This document shows positions 10,525 to 20,703 of a DNA stretch of 64,000 nucleotides, piece after piece; the stretch's first letter is position 1, and each line of letters begins with the position of its first letter. This DNA is from Hsuehochloa calcarea (taxonomy: Eukaryota > Streptophyta > Magnoliopsida > Poales > Poaceae). The translations under genes and the position numbers were made by a program. Location: assembly GCA_036346395.1 (NCBI GenBank), contig CM070603.1, positions 27,685,045 to 27,749,044 of the forward strand, given 5' to 3'. The notes beneath the pieces are model-generated. The model searched no databases. It saw nothing but the letters and a program-made list of their open reading frames with translations, and was not told the origin of the DNA.

Positions 10525-12715
10525 TGTAACACCCTGACTATAAGGAAGTCAAGATGTCACCTACAACCACTACTCTTTAGAAGAATAACATCAAATCACA
10601 TGACCAGGTTAATCAAGTAGGAAGATTATACGGAAACAAGAATTCATCATCAGGTTTAATCAATGGAATAGAAATAAACAATTCTGAGAGATAAGGTAGT
10701 TATGACCAAACTGGCTTATTACAATTCAACACAAGTCACAGTTAACGACAGTAAAAGTCCTCAAAAATGTTTGGTTTATGGTAGTGAGTGCATCGTGATG
10801 AACTACCCTCCACAAGATCATTCTTCCTTGTCATTTACCTAAATAAAACAACAAAGCAAGAATGAGCCAAAGACTCAGCAAGTAACTGTATGTAACAATC
10901 AAACATTTCATGAGCAATATATCACAATCATCAATTGAACATTTACTGGAAACGAATTTATGAATGGATGAAGTGGAATGATGCATTGAAGGAATTGGAC
11001 ATATTGCGGCATATATCCAGATAGCGAGTGAAACACCGTCGGTGTTCACTTAAAGTAATCGTATGAAGAACGTTTCATACGACCGTCCAACGTGGCCCAC
11101 ATTGGAATGGTGGACTCATGTACCCATTCTGGAATTGATGGGATTTTCAAGTGCCCATACTGGAATTGATGGGTCTTACAAATGTAATTTATGCATGTCA
11201 TGATGTGATCCCATGGCAATATTGAATAGTACTCGTAATTGAAAAGAAACACATGGCATTCATCTACAAGTACAAACAACTATAATCATTCACTCACCCA
11301 TCACATTTTTGCATCAAACATAGTATACAAGGTACTTACAGTATATCAACATCATGAACAAGGCACAAAACATTCATATAAACAACATATCATTATGCAT
11401 ACAGTACTTGCCTTTTGCGTAGTGACTCGTTAGCAGGCAACGGAGGTGTTCCCACACGGGATGTCTCACCGCCTACACAAGCATATTCCCAAAATAAGAA
11501 CAACGATATAACACTACTACCGATGTTCTACAATAACCCCTGACTATTCAATATACCGCATAGACCCAAATTGAAAATAAACTATTCTGCCAGATTTCAG
11601 CCCTTATGAGCAGCGGTACGAGAAAAAGCATATTTAATTATCTGGAACTTGAAACGACACGAAACCAGTGCCCAGATTTTCTTAACGTAACAGGCTACGA
11701 AACTCTAGTTGATGGTAAACTCTAATTCGGCCAAAACAGAGGTCTAACCATCCAATGAAAAACTATAACTGCAGTCTGCCCAGAATTCAGAACAGCCCTA
11801 AAGAAAAGGCTCTAACTTTTAAACCACTGATCCAAATAAAGTGATCTTTATCAGCCTGGAAACATGGTGAAATTATCTTCATAAACCTAGTTGGGTGGCC
11901 GACCTGATTTTGACTCTAACTAGATCAAAACCTAGGTGCAACCGACTATACCCAGAATTTCTGACAGACAGAGCAGTACGTGGTAAAACAGTCATAACTT
12001 TTAAACTACTAGGTGAAAATTCGTGATCCAGGTGCCAAAAGAAAGCTAATGAAACCAGGAACAATTCTCCAGAAGACGTCGACCTGAGATTCGGCCTCTA
12101 AAGGCCTTCAATCCCACGCACAAACTACTGCACTAATCTGGACAGATCTGGATTCGCAGACCAAACCAATCCAAATGAACAAAAGTGCAACAAAACTAAT
12201 ACAAGCAGCGAATCGGGACTTTCGTTACCCTTGAATACCCGAAGAACGACGATGAACTGGTTCCCTAAGGCCTCCCTCCCTTCTCCTCTCCTCCCTCTCC
12301 AAAGGGCCGGCCACAAAGATGCGAAGGATGGCCGGTGACGACGGCGGGGAAAGGAGATGTCGGAGGGGATCTTGGGGAGAAGCACCGGGGATCACCGGAG
12401 ACAACACCACAGCAGCGAGGACACCAGGGAGCAGCAAGGAGCCGGCCATGGGAGAGGAGAGGTGGCGGCTCAAGGGTGGGAGGGAGAGGAGGGAATGGGG
12501 GAGGCGGCTAGGGTTGGGGGCGCCTCCCCCCTTCCCTTGGCCGGCCCCCCTTGGGCCGGCCTCCCCCTCTTGGGCCTCCTGGGTGGCGGCCCGCGGCCCA
12601 GGTTGGCGAATAAAAATAGAAAACCCCCCCGCTGAACTGGAAATTCCGAATTTGCAATTGTCTTTTACCCCTCCAGCTTCATTCTATTAACCGAATTCTA
12701 TTCCGGAGTATTACA
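10525..12715 (-). repeat. LTR of the truncated LARD-family element
   Basis: Runs from TGTAACACCCTGAC to GGAGTATTACA, 2191 bp. It shares long stretches with the LTRs at 35054, 41404 and 43817 (CGAAACTCTAGTTG, AACCTAGTTGGGTGG) but is a diverged subfamily. The GC-rich part at 12300-12600 produces several chance ORFs on both strands; none resembles a protein family. Confidence 0.8.
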
Positions 12716-14110
12716 TTCTACCCCCCTTAACAGGATTCGACCTCGAATCTAAACACAGATCTATTCAAAATAAAATCATGATCGAATTTTATTAACGAAA
12801 AACACGTACCAAAAACGAACAGGTCTGGATACTTATCGCGCACGAGGGATTCTAGCTCTCAAGCGGCCTCTCTTTCGGACTAGAGAAAACCACAACCCAA
12901 AGACCCAAAACGACGCCTGACCTAACACTCAACCTGAACTTTCTAGGTACCCTCATCAGAAGAGGATCGAAGGTAAGACCATACTCGATGGTCAACGTCT
13001 TAAACTATAACTCGAACCTTGAATGGTTCAATGCCCACTCGGCACTGAACACACCGGCGCTATGCGTGCTTGGCGCATGAATCCGAGACGGTCAAATCGA
13101 AATATCAACTTCCTAATTTCGCAACCTTCAAACGAAGATAATCCAACCGAATATAGAGTCCTCATCGCATCCACGCAATGCTAACTCTCCACCAAAAGGT
13201 TAGATTCCAAATTTGACAATCATCTCGAAAACAAATCCATTCTCCAAATAAGTAGTTTACAAAGGAACACCACAACAACCAAAGGAGAAATCACTCGAAC
13301 GCTCAAACCAAATACTTGCGGTTTGTCTGAATTTGGAAAGAATCAACACGCCAACCCAGCGCCAACTCAAAATTGCGGAGATACAAGTCAACGACACAAA
13401 ACTCAAACGAGAATCAAGAAAACACCTCATTATCCAATGAACATTCCTTTCCACAGTTTCTTTCTTCTAGGAATAAAATTTCTCTCGAATCCTTGAAATT
13501 TGAATTCATCGCATACCACACGAGCTTAAACCTTTTAGTTAAATATCCTCAAATCATGCTCAAACTGAATTAAATCATCCACACCATTGTGAAGAGACTC
13601 TATGAAATCTACTGTATACTCTAGGTAATACAGAATCGATTTGATTGAAAGCATCCATAACACCACAATAGTAGTCACCACGCAATCACATTATCTTCAA
13701 TTTCCAAAAACAATAATTCAAGATCCTTAGCACGCACGGACATGTACTACATCAGAAGAGTTCTATCAATGACCATTCATTGCTCAGGAAACTCTATTAT
13801 CCCACTTCCTCTACGCACAATCATCGTGTAACCAATGGTCTAGCATAACAATGCAAACCCAAATTTAACCTCCAAGATCTCTACCACAAATTTCGATTAT
13901 AACAAATAGGGAAATCAATGGATTGACTCTCCAACATTTTCCCCAATTCTAACATACTCACTCAATTGCATACTTAGAAATTTCTCGCCTAATCTCGCAT
14001 CATTATCCAATTGCGTTGCTTTATAGAAGTAATCAAGGTTTCCATACTTTCGATAATCACCGACCATTCAATCATGAACTGAAGTTATGAAGTTTCACTA
14101 TACCATAGGT
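12716..14110 (-). other. Non-coding interior of the truncated element
   Basis: Starts with a minus-strand polypurine tract (TTAAGGGGGGTAGAA) and a short pol-tail-like frame ending RGRILLRGVECNT that runs into the LTR. Beyond that I see no protein homology. The plus strand is A/C-rich and G-poor, as in the interior 37173-41389. Confidence 0.6.
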
Positions 14111-14139
14111 TCTACTCAATAAACACTATTCGGACTTAC

Positions 14140-16183
14140 TTGAAGTAGAAAAAGTTCACTTGGACTGAACTTGTGAAGAAAGTTATCAAGAATTGAAGGA
14201 GCGTTTGACTTCAGCCCCAGTGCTGATTTTGCTAGATATTCGCAAGGATTTTGATATCTACTGTGATGCTTCGTGTCAAGGATTAGGATGCATCCTGATG
14301 CAAGAAGAAAGAGTTGTCGCTTATGCATCAAGGCAATTGGAACACCATGAGGAGAATTATCCTACCCATAATTTGGAATTAGCTGCTGTAGTGCATGATT
14401 TGAAGATTTGGCGCCATTACCTCATTGGTAATTGATGTGAAGTATACACAGATCATAAGAGCCTAAGTATATTTTCACTCAGTCTGACCTGGACATGAGA
14501 TAGTGGAGATGGTTGGAGTTAATAAAGGATTATAATCTTAGAATCCACTACCATCCTGGTAAAGCCAATGTCGTTGCATATGCTTTGAGCCGTAAGAGTT
14601 ACTGCAATGCTGTAGAAGTGAAAAAAATTTGCTCAGAACTTCAAGAGAAATTTTCGAAGCTGAGGTTAGAAGTTGTATCTGAAGGATTTGTGGCAAATCT
14701 AGAAATACAGTCTACTTTAGAGAACCAGATTCATGAAGCCCAACCAAATGACCCAGAAATTTTCGACATCAAGAAAAAGAGGGTAGAAGGAAAATTCAAA
14801 GACTTCACCAGAGATGATCAAGATATACTATGGATTAATGGACGTATCTGCGTGCATCGACATTGATGGTTTGAGGCGGCTAATCTTGAAGGAAGCCCAT
14901 GACTCAAAGTATTCGATTCACCCCGTAGTACTATGATGTATCGGGATGTTAAGAATAAGTTACGTGGCCAAATGTGAGCGAGAAGTCGCATAGTTCGTTG
15001 CCTTGTGCGGCGTGTGTCGTAAAGTAAAAGCGTAATATCGAGACCCGATGGGTTTGTTACAGCAACGGTGAAGATTCCAAAGTGGGCGGGAAGAGATCGT
15101 AATGGATTTCATTACTGGTTTACCCAGAGCTCAATCGGGTTACGATTCGATTTGGGTAATAATTGATCGTTTGACCAAAGTTGCCTATTTTTTGCTAGTC
15201 AAAACCACTTACTCAGGAGATCGCCTTGCAGAGTTATATATGTCAAGAATCATCAGTTTGCACGGTGTGCCTAAAGAGATAGTGTCAGATCGAGGATCTT
15301 AGTTCACCTCACGTTTCTGGCAGAGTCTGCATGAAGCATTGGGAACTCATATGAATTTCAGTACTGCTTATCATCCTCATATAGATGGACAGACTGAGAG
15401 AGTCAATCAAATATTAGAGGATATGTTGAGAGCCTGTTCTTTAGCTAATGCTACAAGTTGGGATAAAAGTTTGTCGTATGCAGAATTCTCGAACAACAAC
15501 AGTTATCAAGCCAATAAGCAAATGTCACCATTTGAAGCTCTGTATGGTCGTGCTTACAGAACCTCTTTGAATTGGTCAGAAACAGCTGAACGTTTGGTAT
15601 TTGGACCAGATATTATTCAAGAAGCAGAAGAACAAGTGGCCATGATGAGACAAAGATTGAAGATAGCTCAGTCAAGGTAGAAAAGTTACTGCTGATAACC
15701 GCCGTCGTGACCTCGACTTTGAACCAAAATATTTTGTTTATCTTGAGTTACCCCACTTAGAGGTGTCAAAAGGTTTCATGCCAAAAGGAAGCTTGCCCCT
15801 TGTTATGTTGGTCCGTTCAAGATTTTGGAACGTTGTGGAGAAGTTGCCTATCAGTTGAAGTTGTTGCAGTCGTTAGCAGGAGTACATGATGTATTTCATG
15901 TGTCTCAGTTGAAAAATATCTTCGTGTGCCAAAAGAACAAGCTCCGTTGGATGCAACTGAGTTGAAAGAAGATCTCACTTACAAAGAGTAGCCAGTCAAG
16001 ATTTTTGGTGTCATGAGCATCATACTAGAAGCAAGACCGTTCGTTTTTGCAAAGTTCGATGGAGCAACCACTCGGAAGGAAAGCAACGTGTGGCGTGAAG
16101 AAGACACAAAAGCCGAGTTCCTAGCCTCTTCTCTAGCTAGCCCGAATCTCGAGGACAAGATTCCTTTAAGGGGAGGTTTGTAA
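14140..16183 (+). pseudogene. Tekay-like pol remnant: RT end, RNase H, integrase, chromodomain-like tail
   Basis: RNase H shows YCDAS, NLELAAVV and YTDHKSL. The last catalytic Asp appears replaced by Tyr (VVAYALSR where VADALSR is usual). The integrase core follows: MDFITGLP (first Asp, about 15102), IVSDRGS (second Asp) and HIDGQTERVNQ (Glu). A TAG stands where a Gln codon is expected after IVSDRGS, at 15301-15303. Then come GPFKILERCGEVAYQL, GVHDVFHVSQL and a degenerate chromodomain-type tail ending NLEDKIPLRGGL. Several stops and shifts break the frame. The terminal TAA (16181-16183) lies inside the 3' LTR. Gag, protease and most of RT are missing because of the 10525-14110 insertion and deletion. 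Not functional. Confidence 0.85.
16167..16178 (+). promoter_or_regulatory. Polypurine tract of the Tekay-like element
   Basis: TTAAGGGGAGGTT abuts the 3' LTR start at 16179. It also encodes the last residues of pol (LRGGL). Confidence 0.8.
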
Positions 16184-19100
16184 TATCCCAATTTTACGAG
16201 TCTTAAAATCCTTTAAATAGTTAGCGAGGAGAAAATTCACCATTTGGAATTTATTTAAATTTTAATTGAATCTTAAATATGGACTTTAGTATCAAAATAA
16301 TTTAATGTGATTAATCCCAACATCAATAATTATTAAAACTATTTTATTTATATTATATGTGCTTGGATATATTTTATTGATTTTCTAGAATTTTTGGAGT
16401 TAATTTGCTATTTTCTAATTGCTATTTGGAATTTACGGTATTTTTAAAAGAAAACCTAATTTAAAATCTCAGCCTGATGTCGGTCCAAAACCCAACTCTA
16501 TTCTGTGCGGCCCGATCGCCATACGTGCGCACCCCATTTCTCTCCGCACCTCTTCGTCTACGGCAGGCAAGTGGGTCCCGCCTGATAAATCGTCTCTGCG
16601 TCATTTGTCTTCTCCGTGGCCGTGCGTGTCGTCTGCCATTCTGAGCTCGAGCTCCGTCCAGAATCGTGACGACTTTTCCAACTAAATCACCCGATTTTAC
16701 GCGTCAAATCTTATCTCTTATCTCACTGTATCCAAATCGAGCGAATCAAATCTCAATCGGTTTCTATCTCTGGATTTCCAAATTTGATTTAAGTGTTTAA
16801 CTCGGACTCGAATTGGGATTCCTTATCCCACGCCGCCTAGCCCTATAAAATGCACCTCGAGGTTCACCCTTGCTTCCGCAACCCAAAGCCGCCACCCTCA
16901 TCTACTCCAAGCACTAAGCGCCACCGATTGGAAGAATTAGGGTTTGGCGAAACTTGAGTTTTGATGCGTCGCCGTCGTCGCCGCCTCGTCGGCGTCATTG
17001 CCTTCTGCCGTCTGTTGTCGCCGGGCTACCTCGTGCGCCCTTCCCGCTGCGGGGCGTCACAGCAATAGTATGCATTTTCTCCGTGGCGCCATCCACCTCG
17101 GCCACCGTAAGTGCACTAGTGAGTGCGCAATAGCCCCAACTATGCATTGGTACCACCCACCGCCCGGCGAGCCACCGTCGTTCGCCGTCGACCCTAGGTT
17201 CCCAGCTCCACATCACCGTCCGATGTGGCGGTCCACATGTGGCGCCACCTCAGCGCCGTGTTTGTGTGTCGCGTGCGTGGCCGTGTCGTCGGTGTCCATG
17301 TGTGCGTGTGTGGCACGGTAAAAACCCCGCCAGCTCGGTCGCTCGATGAACTCGGTTCACCGTGAGACAAGTCATTCTGTGTGGGTCCCATTATCGCAGA
17401 CATTGTTCCATGAACCCGTGGGCCGAGTCCGTGGACCGGTCTATAGGTATGGGCCCCACATGTCACCATCTGTAGTATTTTCCTGGATTTATTTTAAATT
17501 TGAATTTCTTCATTGACGTCATCTGCCGATGACATAGTCTGATTTTTCTTTTGCAAGATAATTCGAAATTCCATAAATTCCAATTTAGGGTATTTTCTTG
17601 AGTTTTGATCTTCCAAAGCCCATATCTTCTTCATCCGAACTCCGATTGAGCCCATTTAATTCGAGATCTATTTATTTATGATTTTTATTTAATTTTTAGA
17701 GTTTGTTTTATCTCTCATATTTATTTATTTTATTTCGTTTGCGAGTAGGCGTTGATTATTTCTAGGACTTTTGAAGAAGAAGGTGTACACCAAGATCAAG
17801 ACCATACCTATACCTATTCCAAGGCAAGTTATACATTTGATCATATTGAACCAGGTTTCAAAACACTTTGTTTCAATGTATTGCGTTCTATTTAAAGTAT
17901 TTATTTAAATACTTTTGGGTTTAGTTATTAATCCAAATTGTTATATCCACCTTGTCTATTGTTATGTCATAATCTTTTGTCACCCTAGGTTGGTTCATTA
18001 TTAGTTAGTATTATCATAGCACCAACGTGGGTTGGTTAGATACGAATAAATTGCTTAGTCGTGCTATGAGTCATCATCTCATGTGAGTTGCAAATATAAA
18101 CTTGACTAAGTGATTATGGGACTGTGTGATAAAACTGTGTGATGTGTGCTATTACTCATTGATGGCATGTGTTGCACTTAACCAACGAGGTGGAAAAGAT
18201 TTAGGCGAGGCAAGTGGTGGAAAGCGTGTAAATGGAAATATTGGTGTGTGTGTGTGACATTTAGTTAGAAATTGGAAGTCTTGCCTCGGTCGATTAAGGA
18301 ATTAACTTTGTGCGCCATTGAACTGAGAGTTACTGTACGACCACATGTCTGGTATGGGACGGGCCTAACTTAGTAGGTTATAGAGTCTTGACATTGATTA
18401 CTTAGGCCGGTAGGATAGGCTGTGTGACCGAGCTGGAGGTGTGTTTCTCACATCGCGGGACGGTTCATCGTTTCCACATCCCAGCAGTGTGTGTCGTGCC
18501 AAGCGCTATGTGTATCGATTGGACGGTAAAGCACATTGGGAGTGTCAATGCTTGAGATGAAGTTTACGAAAGGTTTTGTTATGATTAGTACTAGCTACTT
18601 GATTATATCGTGTGAGTAAAGTGTACAATCTCTGCAGTGTTAATCAATCTATTGAATAGCCGAGTCAGCGGTCATGGACATGCTCGGAGATTTCGCACAA
18701 GGGTAGATTTTTATAAAATATTTGGGAAGAAAGCATGTGATATAAGTTATATGGTTGTGTGAATAACTTACTTAGACTATGTGTTCTATGTGAAAAACAA
18801 ATGTCAAGTTATTATTGTTTAATTATTTTAAATATTGTTCTCAATCCATTATTCATGTTCAATTGCAAATGTTGCGTTATGCAAAATAACCACATAAGTC
18901 ATTCCTTTGGAATAAGCCATCATCTATAAATTGTATTATGTGTTATGACTTGCGAGTACGATTGTGTACTCATGCTTGCTTCAAACAATCAATGAAGTGG
19001 ATGAGTCTTCTTTGCATTTGAGGAGGAGTTCTCTGAAGGTGCTAATTGTTGAGTCTTGATCTCGATCGGTTGCTGTGGTGAATTGATGGGATTTAGTTGG

Positions 19101-19334
19101 AGTTAAACTTTATTTATTCTTTGCTATTTTATTTATTGCTAGCCTGCGAAGTTAATAAATGTAAACTTGACCATAAGGTCAAAACCATTGTTTTCTATTT
19201 AAATTACTCGTTTATTCTACTAATCGTCTTGTGTGGATCGATATTCATCTATGTTGATACTGTGTATACTAGCGTGATCCTGGACTAGTGAAGAATACAC
19301 AGAGGGTCCAGAATTGTATTTTTGGGTCCCGATA
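16179..19334 (+). repeat. Tekay-like 3' LTR
   Basis: Starts TGTAATATCCC and ends TTGGGTCCCGATA, followed directly by the TSD GTTAT. Its TATA box CTATAAAAT lies at 16843-16851. It is clearly the sister of 6728-9988, with many small indels. Its final dinucleotide is TA instead of CA, a likely C-to-T change. Confidence 0.9.
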
Positions 19335-19480
19335 GTTATGTCTTGGCAAAACTTAAGGCTCATTACCGTAACCTTAACCTTCAATCAATCGAAGCTGACT
19401 TCGACTGCTCTGAAGCAGAGGCAACACAACTGATTGAGGAAGTGCAGCCAGTCGGCAAGAAGGTCGCAGAGGAGATGTAG
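19335..19480 (+). pseudogene. Tat-1 aORF, C-terminal end
   Basis: Continues the frame broken at 6727. After the duplicated GTTAT it reads YVLAKLKAHYRNLNLQ and ends ...GKKVAEEM with a TAG at 19478-19480. The Tat-2 aORF ends with the related LRLAKLKAQDPRLNV. Upstream of the insertion the matching pair is ISLLNNVLGGL (Tat-1) and ITLSNNVLSEL (Tat-2). This shows the two halves, 12.6 kb apart, were one gene. Confidence 0.7.
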
Positions 19481-19835
19481 ATTGGATCTCCTTCGTCCGA
19501 GTAGCTTGTAATAGGGCATATAATTGTAAAAATAATCCTCTGTTTATGAATATAAATCTTCATTCTCCTGCAAATTGTCTCTTCGAGTAGTTAGAAACTC
19601 ATAAGACAATTAAAAAACTGAGAATTGAATTTAAAGACTATGAATTGAAGACATTTTTATAACTTTATCCTAGCCCCCGGCTATTTGCTTACTTTAATTA
19701 GATAAACTAAGTAAATAGTGGAAAAATAATATACTTAAAAATTCGTTCGACTTTTCTTATTGAACTCGATGTTTTTGTACTGGTAGCAAGAGTTAGAAAA
19801 CAACTCGATACTAGGAAGTTACTTCCAGTGAGCAG
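19481..19835 (-). other. Tat-1 non-coding region between aORF and pol
   Basis: No ORF. It matches 27440-27590 of Tat-2 in the opposite orientation (GGGCTAGGATAAAGTTAT shared). The last five bases, AGCAG, are the target duplication of Tat-2. The region continues at 33003. Confidence 0.6.
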
Positions 19836-19956
19836 TGACGAGGATCTAATAATCCTCGTTTTATCTTTTATCTATAATTCTTATTATGGGTAAATATGAT
19901 GTCACATAGTCCCCAGAAGTACCCCTTATTTCTATAAGGGAGAGGCCTAACCATTG

Positions 19957-20160
19957 ATTGTAAGTTCTTCTACAATCACCCCCATAGTCGTAAGTTCTTC
20001 TCACGACTACATCATGATCAATAAATCCTTCTCGACCACTACATAGTCGTAAGTCCATCTCGATCACTACGATCGTAGGTTCTTCTCATTGCTACTGATC
20101 GTAAGTCCTTCTCGACCGGGAAAACTTCGACCACCTTATAATCAAACCTACGACGAGTAG
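19957..20160. repeat. Dyad-symmetric tandem array in Tat-2 5' LTR
   Basis: About six units of roughly 36 bp are seen. Each has the form TAGTCGTAAGTTCTTCTACG followed by ACTA or ACCA, that is, arms TAGTCGTA and TACGACTA around an AGTTCTTC loop. The same array is at 32332-32535 in the sister LTR. It lies upstream of the TATA box, so regulatory or hairpin-forming roles are possible but unproven. Confidence 0.8.
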
Positions 20161-20355
20161 GTCCAATTGATTAAGGAATCGAGCGGTCTACACGCACTAT
20201 TATTCCGCGTATTAATGGTGTGTAAATACCCCATTATCTACGGAAGATAATTGCGGACGGCGTGAAGAAGTCAAAGCGCGGTAATTCTGCCATCATGCGC
20301 CGTTACTACATTAATTAGGCACATCTCCGCAGACAAAGCGGCTACTTCTTCACGA

Positions 20356-20364
20356 CTATATAAG
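20356..20364 (+). promoter_or_regulatory. TATA box of Tat-2 5' LTR
   Basis: CTATATAAG follows TTCTTCACGA and is conserved at 32732-32740 in the 3' LTR and, inverted, at 62334-62342 in Tat-3. It fits an LTR promoter with about 260 bp of R-U5 behind it. Confidence 0.75.
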
Positions 20365-20630
20365 GGCATCAAGCGAGAGAGACAAAGGGAAAAAGGGCGA
20401 CAAAAACAAGGGCTAGTCAAGTAGAAACACAAGCACTATTCTCTGTAATAGTTTTAGTCCTTTCTTTGGATCATCAAGAATACCATACACACGGGATTAG
20501 GGTTATTATTCTCTCGGAGAAGGCTGAACTTTGTCTAAACATCCGTGTCAATCCACTCTGCGTGATCTCATCCTTAGGAGACCCCGAATCAAATAATCTT
20601 TACGTAAGATCGGTTCTAATACACCAAGCG

Positions 20631-20650
20631 GTTGGCGCCCGGCCGTGGGG
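20631..20650 (+). promoter_or_regulatory. Tat-2 primer binding site
   Basis: GTTGGCGCCCGGCCGTGGGG directly after the LTR, the TGGCGCC-type site seen in many plant Gypsy elements. The Tat-1 counterpart is at 46460-46478. The exact tRNA was not determined. Confidence 0.75.
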
Positions 20651-20703
20651 ATCTTCCGGTAATCTCTTGTCAACATACTCTCTTTTTCCAATCTCATGCA
20701 AGC

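Larger units (their letters stand above)
10525..14110 (-). mobile_element. Truncated LARD-family element inside the Tekay-like element
   Basis: A complete LTR (10525-12715) is followed by about 1.4 kb of non-coding interior. There is no second LTR and no primer site. The order LTR, polypurine tract, interior shows this is the 3' end of a minus-strand element. The interior matches the first 1.7 kb of the LARD interior at 37173 onward, for example CCATACTTTCGATAAT against CTATACTTTCGATAAT. The right junction, placed at 14110-14145, passes directly into chromovirus RNase H coding sequence, so a deletion removed the rest of this element and much of its host. Confidence 0.75.
6728..19334 (+). mobile_element. 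Tekay-like chromovirus (Ty3/Gypsy), inserted in the Tat-1 aORF
   Basis: LTRs are 6728-9988 (3261 bp) and 16179-19334 (3156 bp). A tRNA-Met primer site lies at 9993-10005 and a polypurine tract at 16167-16178. A perfect 5-bp target duplication GTTAT flanks it at 6723-6727 and 19335-19339. The aORF frame resumes across the duplication, which proves the insertion site. The interior keeps only a leader ORF remnant, part of RT-RNase H, integrase and a chromodomain-like tail. A truncated LARD-family element (10525 to about 14110) replaces the rest of gag, protease and most of RT. Lineage rests on LTR length, primer site and the C-terminal tail. Confidence 0.9.
19836..20626 (+). repeat. Tat-2 5' LTR
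   Basis: Starts TGACGAGGATC. The family end is AATACACCGACA (seen intact in Tat-3), but here a few bases around CCGACA are missing, giving AATACACC before the leader. The dyad array lies at about 19957-20160 and the TATA box at 20356-20364. Confidence 0.9.

Noticed and set aside
12125..12690. ORFs on both strands in the LTR at 10525-12715
   Set aside because: They fall in the GC-rich end of an LTR, are not conserved in the related LTRs near 36930-37148 and 43245-43430, and show no domain.
19957..20160. Regularly spaced dyad repeats resembling a CRISPR array
   Set aside because: Units are contiguous and diverged, with no unique equal-length spacers. They lie inside eukaryotic LTRs and recur in all five, and there are no cas genes.
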